This document shows, piece after piece, positions 1 to 6,856 of a stretch of DNA of 64,000 nucleotides (the stretch's first letter is position 1; the number at the start of each line of letters is the position of its first letter). Source of the DNA: Rickettsiales bacterium (GTDB taxonomy: Bacteria > Pseudomonadota > Alphaproteobacteria > Rickettsiales > JAJNBL01); contig JAJNBL010000004.1 of the NCBI GenBank assembly GCA_021156175.1, positions 159,310-223,309 of the forward strand. The letters are read 5' to 3'. Below the pieces are notes generated by a model. The model made no database searches. It was not told the DNA's origin and saw only the letters and a list, made by a program, of their open reading frames with translations. A program made the translations under genes and the position numbers.

Positions 1-471
1 GGCTGTATTTCCGCCGCCCACGACCGCTACTTCTTTGTTACGGTAGAAGAATCCGTCGCATGTCGCACAGCCTGATACGCCAAATCCTTGGAATTGCTGT
101 TCCGAGGGAATGCCTAACCATTTGGCTTGTGCGCCGGTGGCGATGATGACGGTATCCGCCGTATAGATCGTGCCAGACTCACCTTCAGCAGAGAATGGAC
201 GTTTGCTGAAATTAGCCGTTTTGATGTGATCATCAATGATCGTCGTGCCCACATGCTTCGCCTGCGCTTCCATCTGCTCCATGAGCCACGGCCCTTGGAT
301 CGCTTGCGCAAAGCCAGGATAGTTCTCCACGTCCGTGGTTATGGTAAGCTGCCCGCCGGGCTGAATCCCCCTCACCATAACAGGAGAGAGATTCGCACGC
401 GCTGCGTAAATCGCAGCGGTAGCCCCGGCAGGGCCTGAACCGATGATAAGTACTTTTGAATGGGTAGACAC
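1..471 (-). CDS. trxB: Thioredoxin reductase, N-terminal part (runs off the window)
   Basis: FAD/NADPH-dependent reductase that regenerates cytoplasmic thioredoxin. The first 157 residues are present. The FAD-binding GSGPAG lies at residues 11-16, the redox-active CATC disulfide at 135-138, and the NADP-binding Rossmann motif begins with VGGGNTA at 151-157, where the window ends. I chose a GTG start at 471 because an AGGA ribosome-binding site lies 8 bases upstream and the protein then begins directly at the FAD fold. It starts 9 bases after the peroxiredoxin stop codon and its ribosome-binding site overlaps that stop, so the two genes are very likely co-transcribed and translationally coupled. 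The pair forms a peroxide-reducing system. The C-terminal half is not visible. Confidence 0.93.
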   Translation of the reverse strand, partial: MSTHSKVLIIGSGPAGATAAIYAARANLSPVMVRGIQPGGQLTITTDVENYPGFAQAIQGPWLMEQMEAQAKHVGTTIIDDHIKTANFSKRPFSAEGESGTIYTADTVIIATGAQAKWLGIPSEQQFQGFGVSGCATCDGFFYRNKEVAVVGGGNTA

Positions 472-480
472 GTGTATTTC

Positions 481-1083
481 CTACAAATCTTCCGAATGTG
501 ATGCGAGGTAGCTAGCAACGCCTTGAGCGGTCGCTTTCATACCTTCTTTGCCTTTATTCCATCCTGCTGGGCAGACTTCGCCATGCTCTTCATGGAAACG
601 CAGCGCATCCACCATACGGATCGCTTCATCCACGTTACGCCCCAAAGGCAGATCATTCACCACCTGGTGACGTACGACGCCTTTGGCATCGATCATGAAG
701 GTACCGCGCAGTGCGATCGCATCATTAATTAGGACATCGTAATCGCGAGCGATAGATTTTTTCAAATCTGCCACCATTGGAAACTGAACATTGCCAATCC
801 CGCCTTTCTCTACTGGCGTGTTTTTCCATGCCAAGTGGGTAAAGTGTGAATCCACGCTCACCGCGATCACTTCCGCATTACGGGCTTTGAATTCTTCGAT
901 ACGGTTGTTAAATGCAATGATTTCAGATGGGCACACGAAGGTGAAGTCCAAAGGATAGAAGAACAGCACGCCGATGCGGCCATTGAGGTATTTCTTCAAG
1001 TTAAATGCGTCGTTAATCTGATTATCCGGCATCACAGCCTGTGCTGTAAAATCAGGGGCTTGTTTACCAACTAATACGCTCAT
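481..1083 (-). CDS. Typical 2-Cys peroxiredoxin (AhpC/Prx1 family)
   Basis: Thiol peroxidase of 200 residues that reduces hydrogen peroxide and organic or peroxynitrite peroxides. The peroxidatic cysteine is C51 in the FTFVCPSE motif and the resolving cysteine is C171 in EVCPAGW, the arrangement of typical dimeric 2-Cys enzymes. The length is full for the Prx1/AhpC class. An AAGGAG ribosome-binding site precedes the ATG. The downstream trxB gene suggests the electron donor is the thioredoxin system rather than an AhpF-type reductase. I see no clear OxyR site upstream. Product identification is secure; the exact subfamily name (AhpC or TSA-type) is less so. Confidence 0.93.
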   Translation of the reverse strand: MSVLVGKQAPDFTAQAVMPDNQINDAFNLKKYLNGRIGVLFFYPLDFTFVCPSEIIAFNNRIEEFKARNAEVIAVSVDSHFTHLAWKNTPVEKGGIGNVQFPMVADLKKSIARDYDVLINDAIALRGTFMIDAKGVVRHQVVNDLPLGRNVDEAIRMVDALRFHEEHGEVCPAGWNKGKEGMKATAQGVASYLASHSEDL

Positions 1084-1240
1084 GAGAGTCTCCTTAAGTA
1101 CAATTATGTTAAACCTGAACGGTGATCATAGGTAAAAACTTCCTCGCATGCAACATATAAGCGATATAGGGGGATGGTTTCAGCATTTCAAGTTTATATT
1201 AACAAATAAATGCTACAATGAGACTTGGTGGAGAAAAGAC

Positions 1241-1708
1241 ATGCCACGTAAAGATATCTACTTGGACTTCCAAATACTTAAAGTTCCGCATCTGCATCGG
1301 ATCAAGGGGGATGCGAAAGCTTATCGCGTGTATAAAGACGCTACGACCTTTGAAACCGTGGAAGCGGATACCAGCCAGGAAGCCATCGAGAAAAGCGGGA
1401 TTGCCCAACCTTACCGGGTCTGGCATGAGAATTTACGAATGGAGAGTATCATCGAAGCACCAAGCCTCAACCGCGATGGCGAGGGCGAGTTTCCCATCCC
1501 ACATTCCATTCAGGAAGTGCTTGAGAAACGGAAAAAAATTGCAGGAGAAGAAGGTGCGACAGATACTGACCCCACCCACGTTCCACCCGTTGCAGAGACA
1601 ACTCCCGTAGCCGAAGCTACACCACCAGCAACGGAAGCAACATCGGTGGAAGTAAAAGAAGAAACGCCTGCCCCTGCCCCAGATGCTATACCTGAAACAG
1701 GAGTGTAA
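1241..1708 (+). CDS. Hypothetical protein with Pro/Ala/Thr-rich tail
   Basis: A 155-residue protein that I do not recognise. The first 110 residues look globular and charged, with an aromatic motif PYRVWHENLRM near residue 70. The last 45 residues are a low-complexity Pro/Ala/Thr/Glu segment, probably disordered. I chose the ATG at 1241 because a GGTGGAG ribosome-binding site lies just upstream; the frame is open further upstream but that part has no ribosome-binding site and little coding character. It converges with the next gene, leaving only 4 bases between the stops and no room for a terminator. There is no signal peptide or membrane segment. Confidence 0.75.
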   Translation: MPRKDIYLDFQILKVPHLHRIKGDAKAYRVYKDATTFETVEADTSQEAIEKSGIAQPYRVWHENLRMESIIEAPSLNRDGEGEFPIPHSIQEVLEKRKKIAGEEGATDTDPTHVPPVAETTPVAEATPPATEATSVEVKEETPAPAPDAIPETGV

Positions 1709-1712
1709 TCCG

Positions 1713-3590
1713 CTATCTAGAATTATACCTCTGTGCCACTTCGGTTGGCTTATTTGCCGGATCTTTTTTAGCAAAGATATTTCTCCAACCGGGCTCATCT
1801 CCCACGGGGGTTTTTGCTTGTAGGATGTCTTTTATAATTTTCCCTACAATCTCTTTAGGAAGCCCTGGCCGTGTAGTATCTGCCGGTGTAGTACCGTCTT
1901 CCGAAAACTTCGTAACCGCATGAAGTGCAATGAAGGCATTGCCGTTTTCGACCTTTCCTTTTTCGCTGAATGTTGCATCTAATTTACTAACATTCTCACG
2001 ACGAACAATATTTTCCAACTCCCTATTCACTCCCTTAGTTATGGAAATAACATCGTTATGCTTTACGCGGTTTCTGGCATTCTTAATATGCGTGTTATGA
2101 GATTTCTCAATTTCTTCCCTCAAAGCAGGAACGGTATCCGGACTAATAGCAAAAGATTCTACCAATCTATCTACATAGGATCTTTCTGGTTTTTTACCTT
2201 GTGCAACCAGATGTTCATCCATTTTGTGGGCATAGGAAAGAATCAGTTTTTGCGTATTTGCATGGGTTCCTTTGCAAAGACGAATGATACTCTCAAGAGC
2301 ATATTGGGGAGATTTACTTATAAAAAATTCTACCACAGGAACTTGACCTTTTTTCACAGCCAAGACAAGGGCTTTACAATTATCAGCTACGAACGCGGCA
2401 CCTTTTTGCTTTGGTGTCATTTTGTCCCAAAAGAACTGAACCACAGGAAGATCACCTTTTTCGGCGGCAGAGGTGAAAACTTTATAGTTATCCACTTTAA
2501 CCGCAGTGTTTCGTTGCTCCGGGGTCATTTTTTCCCAAAGGAACTCGACAACAGGAAGATCAGCTCTAGAAGCAGAATCTCTAAAAACCCTCCAATCGCT
2601 AAAGCCTAACTGTTCTTGCCGTTGCGCTGGAGTCAGTTTTTCCCAAACAAACTCCGCGAGAGGAAAATTACCTTCTAATGCGAAATAGATAAACGCAATA
2701 CATTCACAATTATAATTATAACTATATCCTTTAGCTTCTAGCGCTTCATTCTTTCCTTTATCGTTTAACGCATTCCAAATATATGTTATCTCTTCTAATG
2801 ATTGTGCCATTCGGAAGAAATAATACTGACGATCCGCAAAAATCTCTTGTTTTTGCGCAGTAGTCATTTGCAAGCTCTTGGGAAGCGTTTCTTGGTTTTC
2901 CTTAATGAACTCGAGAACTGGAACAAGATAAGCGGCGGAATAGCCTTTCAACATTTTTACAATTTCTTTTTTTGAAAAATAGGGAGCTAGCACTCTAACA
3001 TTATCCCAATTTTCTGATCCAAATGCGTTTTTCAATGCTTCTCGGAAACTGCCAAGCCTCTCTCTCCTTGGCAATGTATCCAATATCTTCAAGAAACTCG
3101 GATTATTCCAATCCTCACTTTTAACTAAATTATTAAATTCTGTTTGTAATAAATCCCCTACCTTCGATTTGAACGTTTTTCGGGTTCCATCCAATATTTC
3201 TTTTGACGCTCCTGTTTCCGCTACATGTGGAGGAGCTAACTCTGTATAGAGGGCACAAAGGCTGTCCACATCCTTTTGTTCCCCAGTGCGTATTATGGCT
3301 TCATCTAAAGCCTGCGTGATTCCTTTTAATTGCGAAAATAATTGCACAGGAGTTGCCGGAGGCACTTGAGCTTGAGCTTGGGCTGGTACGGGTACTGGAC
3401 CATCAATATCCATTGCCTCATCTTCCGGCTCATTGCGTGGAGCTGAAGTCACGGTAGGTTGAATAGCAAGCGCCTGCGGAGCATCTATCCTCGCCCGCTT
3501 CGCAACCTGCTCTTCTTGTTCTCCAGAAGGCGAACCCTCATCTTGATTCTCCGCCGCGTCTAACCCAATAGAACCAAATCTTCTTTTCAT
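1713..3590 (-). CDS. Large ankyrin-like repeat protein with NLS-like and F-box/PRANC-like motifs (putative effector)
   Basis: A 625-residue protein without signal peptide or transmembrane segments. Residues 1-80 are acidic and disordered-looking and contain VAKRARID at 29-36, close to the c-Myc nuclear localisation signal. Residues 296-430 hold three to four degenerate 37-38-residue repeats (pattern LPVVEFLWEKMTPEQR, then about 20 residues) that resemble diverged ankyrin helices. Near the C-terminus, LPKEIVGKIIKDIL at 577-590 resembles an F-box/PRANC core. An AGGAG ribosome-binding site and a strong sigma70 promoter precede the ATG. Overall layout (disordered head, ankyrin-like body, LPxE tail) matches secreted effectors of intracellular bacteria, but function and secretion are inferred from motifs only. 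Confidence 0.82.
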   Translation of the reverse strand: MKRRFGSIGLDAAENQDEGSPSGEQEEQVAKRARIDAPQALAIQPTVTSAPRNEPEDEAMDIDGPVPVPAQAQAQVPPATPVQLFSQLKGITQALDEAIIRTGEQKDVDSLCALYTELAPPHVAETGASKEILDGTRKTFKSKVGDLLQTEFNNLVKSEDWNNPSFLKILDTLPRRERLGSFREALKNAFGSENWDNVRVLAPYFSKKEIVKMLKGYSAAYLVPVLEFIKENQETLPKSLQMTTAQKQEIFADRQYYFFRMAQSLEEITYIWNALNDKGKNEALEAKGYSYNYNCECIAFIYFALEGNFPLAEFVWEKLTPAQRQEQLGFSDWRVFRDSASRADLPVVEFLWEKMTPEQRNTAVKVDNYKVFTSAAEKGDLPVVQFFWDKMTPKQKGAAFVADNCKALVLAVKKGQVPVVEFFISKSPQYALESIIRLCKGTHANTQKLILSYAHKMDEHLVAQGKKPERSYVDRLVESFAISPDTVPALREEIEKSHNTHIKNARNRVKHNDVISITKGVNRELENIVRRENVSKLDATFSEKGKVENGNAFIALHAVTKFSEDGTTPADTTRPGLPKEIVGKIIKDILQAKTPVGDEPGWRNIFAKKDPANKPTEVAQRYNSR

Positions 3591-3903
3591 ATGCTTCTCC
3601 TAAAATGATTGCGAATATATAACATATTAATACATTAATTTCAATCATATTCGCCTTGAAATCAGCTAGAAACTGCTACTCCCCTCCCTCTTTTCACCCA
3701 AAACACCTAATTTCCTCATTTCCCAGCCCCTTAGAATTATTAATTAACTAATTATTTACCCAACCTGCTGTAAGATGGGTGTTGGAAGTGAATATACGCA
3801 CGTAGTGTGTTTTATTCGCAAGTTTTGGGTATGTCACAGGTGTGATGTATCCGTGCAGTGGACATGTAGTCTGCGAAGTGTCAATCCACATAGGAGAACC
3901 ATT
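3591..3903. other. Divergent intergenic region upstream of flagellin
   Basis: This 313-base gap holds the promoter of the minus-strand ankyrin-like gene at its left end and the leader of flagellin at its right end. The flagellin side has an AGGAGA ribosome-binding site at 3892-3897. I looked for sigma28 and sigma54 promoter motifs ahead of flagellin and saw none that fit. The frame of flagellin stays open upstream to 3775, but those residues do not resemble a flagellin N-terminus. Confidence 0.5.
3616..3644 (-). promoter_or_regulatory. Sigma70-type promoter of the ankyrin-like gene
   Basis: Read on the minus strand, the -35 box TTGAAA (3639-3644) and the -10 box TATATA (3616-3621) are separated by exactly 17 bases. 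The -10 box overlaps a 14-base AT-rich word (3618-3631 on the plus strand: TATAACATATTAAT) that recurs, in the same register, at the promoter of the unrelated ankyrin gene ending at 28905. Confidence 0.55.
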
Positions 3904-6324
3904 ATGGTTACTATTAATACAAATATTTCAGCTCTCGTGAGCCAATCAAACTTGGGCAAAGCAGACAAGCTTTCTCAATCTTCCATCGCAAGACTTTCCA
4001 GTGGTAACCGAATCATCCGTGCTGCGGACGACGCTGCAGGTTTGGCTATCGGTACTGGATTACGTACGGACGTATCTTCACTCCGCACTGCTCTTACGAA
4101 CACCTCTCAGGCGAACTCACTCTTGTCGCTTGCTGATGGTGCTCTTACGAACATCGGTGAGATTTTACAACGTCAAAAAGCGCTGGCATCACAATCGAAC
4201 TCGGGTTCACTTTCTGGACAAGAGCGTATCTTCCTTGACCAAGAGTTCCAGAACCTTACTTTGGAGATCGACCGTATTGCTGGTTCTACCAACTTTAACG
4301 GAATCAATCTTTTGGATGGTTCAATTTCCGGTACTGCCGGATTAACAACTGATACATCTGGAAGTGACGCAAAACACACAGCTTCAGTAACTTTTGCTGC
4401 TGCTCCTGGTGTTGCGGATGCGAACCATTTAACGATTGCAGGTATTACGTTTGCTACCGATTCTGCAGCAACAAACCTTAACGCCAGTGCTACTGGTATT
4501 GAGATCTTTGTTGATGCTGCATCTGGTGTGAACGGTATTGATACCACGACCGGTACTGGTTTTGCTGCAGCTGTTGCCTATGTGATCAACAACATCGAGA
4601 CGCTTGCTTTAGGTATTACCAGCCAGGCGAAAATCGATGCGTTGAAAGGGCTTAGCGCTTCATCAAATGGTGAAACACTAACACTCACCAGTAAAAACTC
4701 TGGTGCTGCTGGTGCGTTTGTTGTGTCCAAAACTTCTGCGGCTGTAACCGCTGTAGCAAGCATTTCAGCAGGTACAGTAACTGTTGCCGGTGCTATCAAT
4801 GGTGTAACCTCCGTTGCATCAAGCACAACCGCTGTTTCTGGTTCACTCGGAGATGGTGCTGTTACTGCAAGCGGTACCGTTGGTAACGCTGTGCTGACTG
4901 CAATCGCGACAACTGCTGCCACCTTAACGAATACATTCGTTACTGGTGACTTGGATAATAATGACACGTTCACAGCATTTGGTCGTCAATTTACCTTGAA
5001 AGATACGGTAACGGATACTGCTACGCAAATTCAGCGTGGTACTACCGATAAAGAAACCATTGCAAATATTGCAAGTTTCTTGAACGCTTCGGTAGATCCA
5101 ACCCTGTCACGGTTTACGTATGAAGTACCAAGCGAAGCATTGGCTACGTTGACACTTACTGTGACAGCTAAAACCAATAGCGCAAAGTTCACTACGGACT
5201 TTGACTTTACCGATATGACCGACACAGTATCTCTTACTGCTGGTGCTGGCGGCGGGGTTGACGTTTCCACGATTACGGATAACGCTGCTTTCGTTGGTGA
5301 AATTGGTGGATTCACGGCTTCTTATGCCGGTGCTGATGCTATCACTTTGAGTGTTAAAATAGGTGATTATACCTACCAAGGTAAGATTACGGATACTACT
5401 CCGGGTGCTGATACGGCGGTACGTCTATACTCTACCGACAGCTCAGGTGCTGGTGGATATTTCACCATTAACCTTGCTAACGGTCAAGGTAGCTCCGTTA
5501 CAAGTCAGTCGGATGCCAACACCTACGTACAACGCATCAACGATGCATTTGCATCGCTGGACTTCCAACAAACCCGTTCTGTAGAATCTTTTGAAACAGA
5601 TGGAACTATGCTGGAAGGCGGACGCATCTATTTCAAATCTGAAAGTTTTGAATCAGGTCTCGAAGTAAGCAGCGTAGTGATCCGTCAAGCGACATCAACT
5701 AACTCTCTTGAAGGTTCCGCAACCATTACTCTCTCTGATGGCCGTGTGTTTGAAGACACGACTCTGGGTCGGAAGATCCACGCTGGGGAGAAAATCACCC
5801 TCGTTAACCGTGATAATACTAACGAAACTATCACGATGTATGCCGGTTCTAACGGTATCAACCTGGATAGCGCAACGGATGTTGCAAGCTTCCAAGCTGA
5901 CCTTGAGAACGGTTTGAACAGTGGTGGTGGTGGTCTGGACTTCCAGGTGGGTGTATCTGCTACGGATACCATCGCATTAACAGTAACCGGTGTAAACACC
6001 GCTACGCTGTTTGATGGCCTGTCGCTGAACATTCTCACAGTGGATAGTGCTATCGCTGCGGGTGAACAGCTTGACCTTGCCATTGATAACGTAACGGCTC
6101 TCCGGTCACAAATCGGTTCGTTACAATCACGGTTCGACTTTGCTGCTGCTAACCTGCAAACCAGTATTCAGAACACGGATGCTGCGCGGGCAGACTTCTT
6201 GGATGATGACGTGGCGAAAACCGCTACCGAATTCGCTAAGGCGCAAGTGCTCCTACAAGCCTCGATTTCTGTGCTTGCACAGGCCAACCAGCTTCCGCAA
6301 AATCTGTTGAAGCTGATTGGATAA
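3904..6324 (+). CDS. Flagellin, unusually long (806 aa)
   Basis: Structural protein of the flagellar filament. The conserved D0/D1 helices are at residues 1-150 (MVTINTNISALVSQ start, then LSSGNRI and AADDAAGLAI) and over the last 85 residues (DNVTALRSQIGSLQSRFDFA to LAQANQLPQNLLKLIG). Between them lies an approximately 570-residue central region rich in Thr, Ala, Ser, Asp and Gly with beta-strand periodicity, forming the surface-exposed D2/D3-like domains. Common flagellins are 270-500 residues, so this one is exceptionally large. The start at 3904 has an AGGAGA ribosome-binding site at the right distance. A GC-rich hairpin follows the stop. Cap, chaperone and FlaG-like genes follow on the same strand. 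Confidence 0.95.
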   Translation: MVTINTNISALVSQSNLGKADKLSQSSIARLSSGNRIIRAADDAAGLAIGTGLRTDVSSLRTALTNTSQANSLLSLADGALTNIGEILQRQKALASQSNSGSLSGQERIFLDQEFQNLTLEIDRIAGSTNFNGINLLDGSISGTAGLTTDTSGSDAKHTASVTFAAAPGVADANHLTIAGITFATDSAATNLNASATGIEIFVDAASGVNGIDTTTGTGFAAAVAYVINNIETLALGITSQAKIDALKGLSASSNGETLTLTSKNSGAAGAFVVSKTSAAVTAVASISAGTVTVAGAINGVTSVASSTTAVSGSLGDGAVTASGTVGNAVLTAIATTAATLTNTFVTGDLDNNDTFTAFGRQFTLKDTVTDTATQIQRGTTDKETIANIASFLNASVDPTLSRFTYEVPSEALATLTLTVTAKTNSAKFTTDFDFTDMTDTVSLTAGAGGGVDVSTITDNAAFVGEIGGFTASYAGADAITLSVKIGDYTYQGKITDTTPGADTAVRLYSTDSSGAGGYFTINLANGQGSSVTSQSDANTYVQRINDAFASLDFQQTRSVESFETDGTMLEGGRIYFKSESFESGLEVSSVVIRQATSTNSLEGSATITLSDGRVFEDTTLGRKIHAGEKITLVNRDNTNETITMYAGSNGINLDSATDVASFQADLENGLNSGGGGLDFQVGVSATDTIALTVTGVNTATLFDGLSLNILTVDSAIAAGEQLDLAIDNVTALRSQIGSLQSRFDFAAANLQTSIQNTDAARADFLDDDVAKTATEFAKAQVLLQASISVLAQANQLPQNLLKLIG

Positions 6325-6338
6325 TCGTTATCCAGTCC

Positions 6339-6372
6339 GGGGGGGTGATCAATAACTTCACCCCCCTTCTTC
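6339..6372 (+). terminator. Intrinsic terminator-like hairpin after flagellin
   Basis: GGGGGGTGA (6340-6348) pairs with TCACCCCCC (6358-6366) around a 9-base loop, followed by a weak pyrimidine tract (TTCTTCC). It probably ends or attenuates the abundant flagellin message before the less expressed flaG-fliD-fliS genes. Confidence 0.6.
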
Positions 6373-6406
6373 CGGTAAGACGGAAGTTCAAAGGAGGTAA
6401 TGAAAG

Positions 6407-6760
6407 ATGGAAATATTCAACAATAGCAACATTCCAGCGGCTCCAGCCCCGAAGAGATCGGTTGATCTCCCGGCGCCGGTAAAAGCGAGGGCAGCGGCGG
6501 TTACTCTACCCGCTCCCGTACAGAAAAGCCAAAAGGCTTCCGTTGCTATTGGCCCCGTTGTACAACGTGCTCATGCACATACATACGCGGTAAGCGACGA
6601 AGTATTCTCAATCTTTAAGACACTTGACGGAAAACTTCGTACACAGATCAGGAACCTGGAAACAGGTGAGGTTACCATGACACCACCACTCGATGGTTAT
6701 GAATTCTTCGTAGCAGTTCGTGGCGATGCCATTAACCAACTGGCAAAGAAAATGGAGTAA
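6407..6760 (+). CDS. FlaG-like protein
   Basis: A 117-residue protein placed between flagellin and the filament cap gene, the usual position of flaG. FlaG proteins affect filament length or anchoring, though their mechanism is poorly known. The C-terminal half (about residues 60-117) carries LRTQIRNLETGEVTMTPP, comparable to the D-x-E-T-G-E-V-I-R-Q-I-P-P core of FlaG. The N-terminal 50 residues are Ala/Pro/Lys-rich and probably disordered. An excellent AAGGAGGT ribosome-binding site precedes the ATG. The assignment rests mostly on position plus this short motif; a lineage-specific filament accessory protein is the alternative. Confidence 0.6.
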   Translation: MEIFNNSNIPAAPAPKRSVDLPAPVKARAAAVTLPAPVQKSQKASVAIGPVVQRAHAHTYAVSDEVFSIFKTLDGKLRTQIRNLETGEVTMTPPLDGYEFFVAVRGDAINQLAKKME

Positions 6761-6767
6761 TCTAGAT

Positions 6768-6834
6768 CCTTGAGACGAAATGGGCATTATGTTGTAACTA
6801 CCACATAGTGTCCGTTTCAAGGGTTGTAACTACC
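6768..6834 (+). promoter_or_regulatory. Long hairpin and 12-base direct repeat in the fliD leader
   Basis: The arm 6768-6777 (CCTTGAGACG) pairs with 6813-6822, and 6783-6791 pairs with 6804-6812, with G-T wobbles, giving a nearly continuous 19-pair stem. The word GTTGTAACTACC occurs at 6791-6802, in the loop, and again at 6823-6834, directly after the stem. There is no U-tract, so a terminator is unlikely. A translational or processing control element for fliD is possible. Confidence 0.45.
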
Positions 6835-6856
6835 GGAAAAATGCAGGGTAAAGATT

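Noticed and set aside
3775..3903. Upstream extension of the flagellin frame
   Set aside because: The flagellin N-terminus MVTINTNIS begins at 3904 with a ribosome-binding site; the preceding residues are unlike any flagellin.
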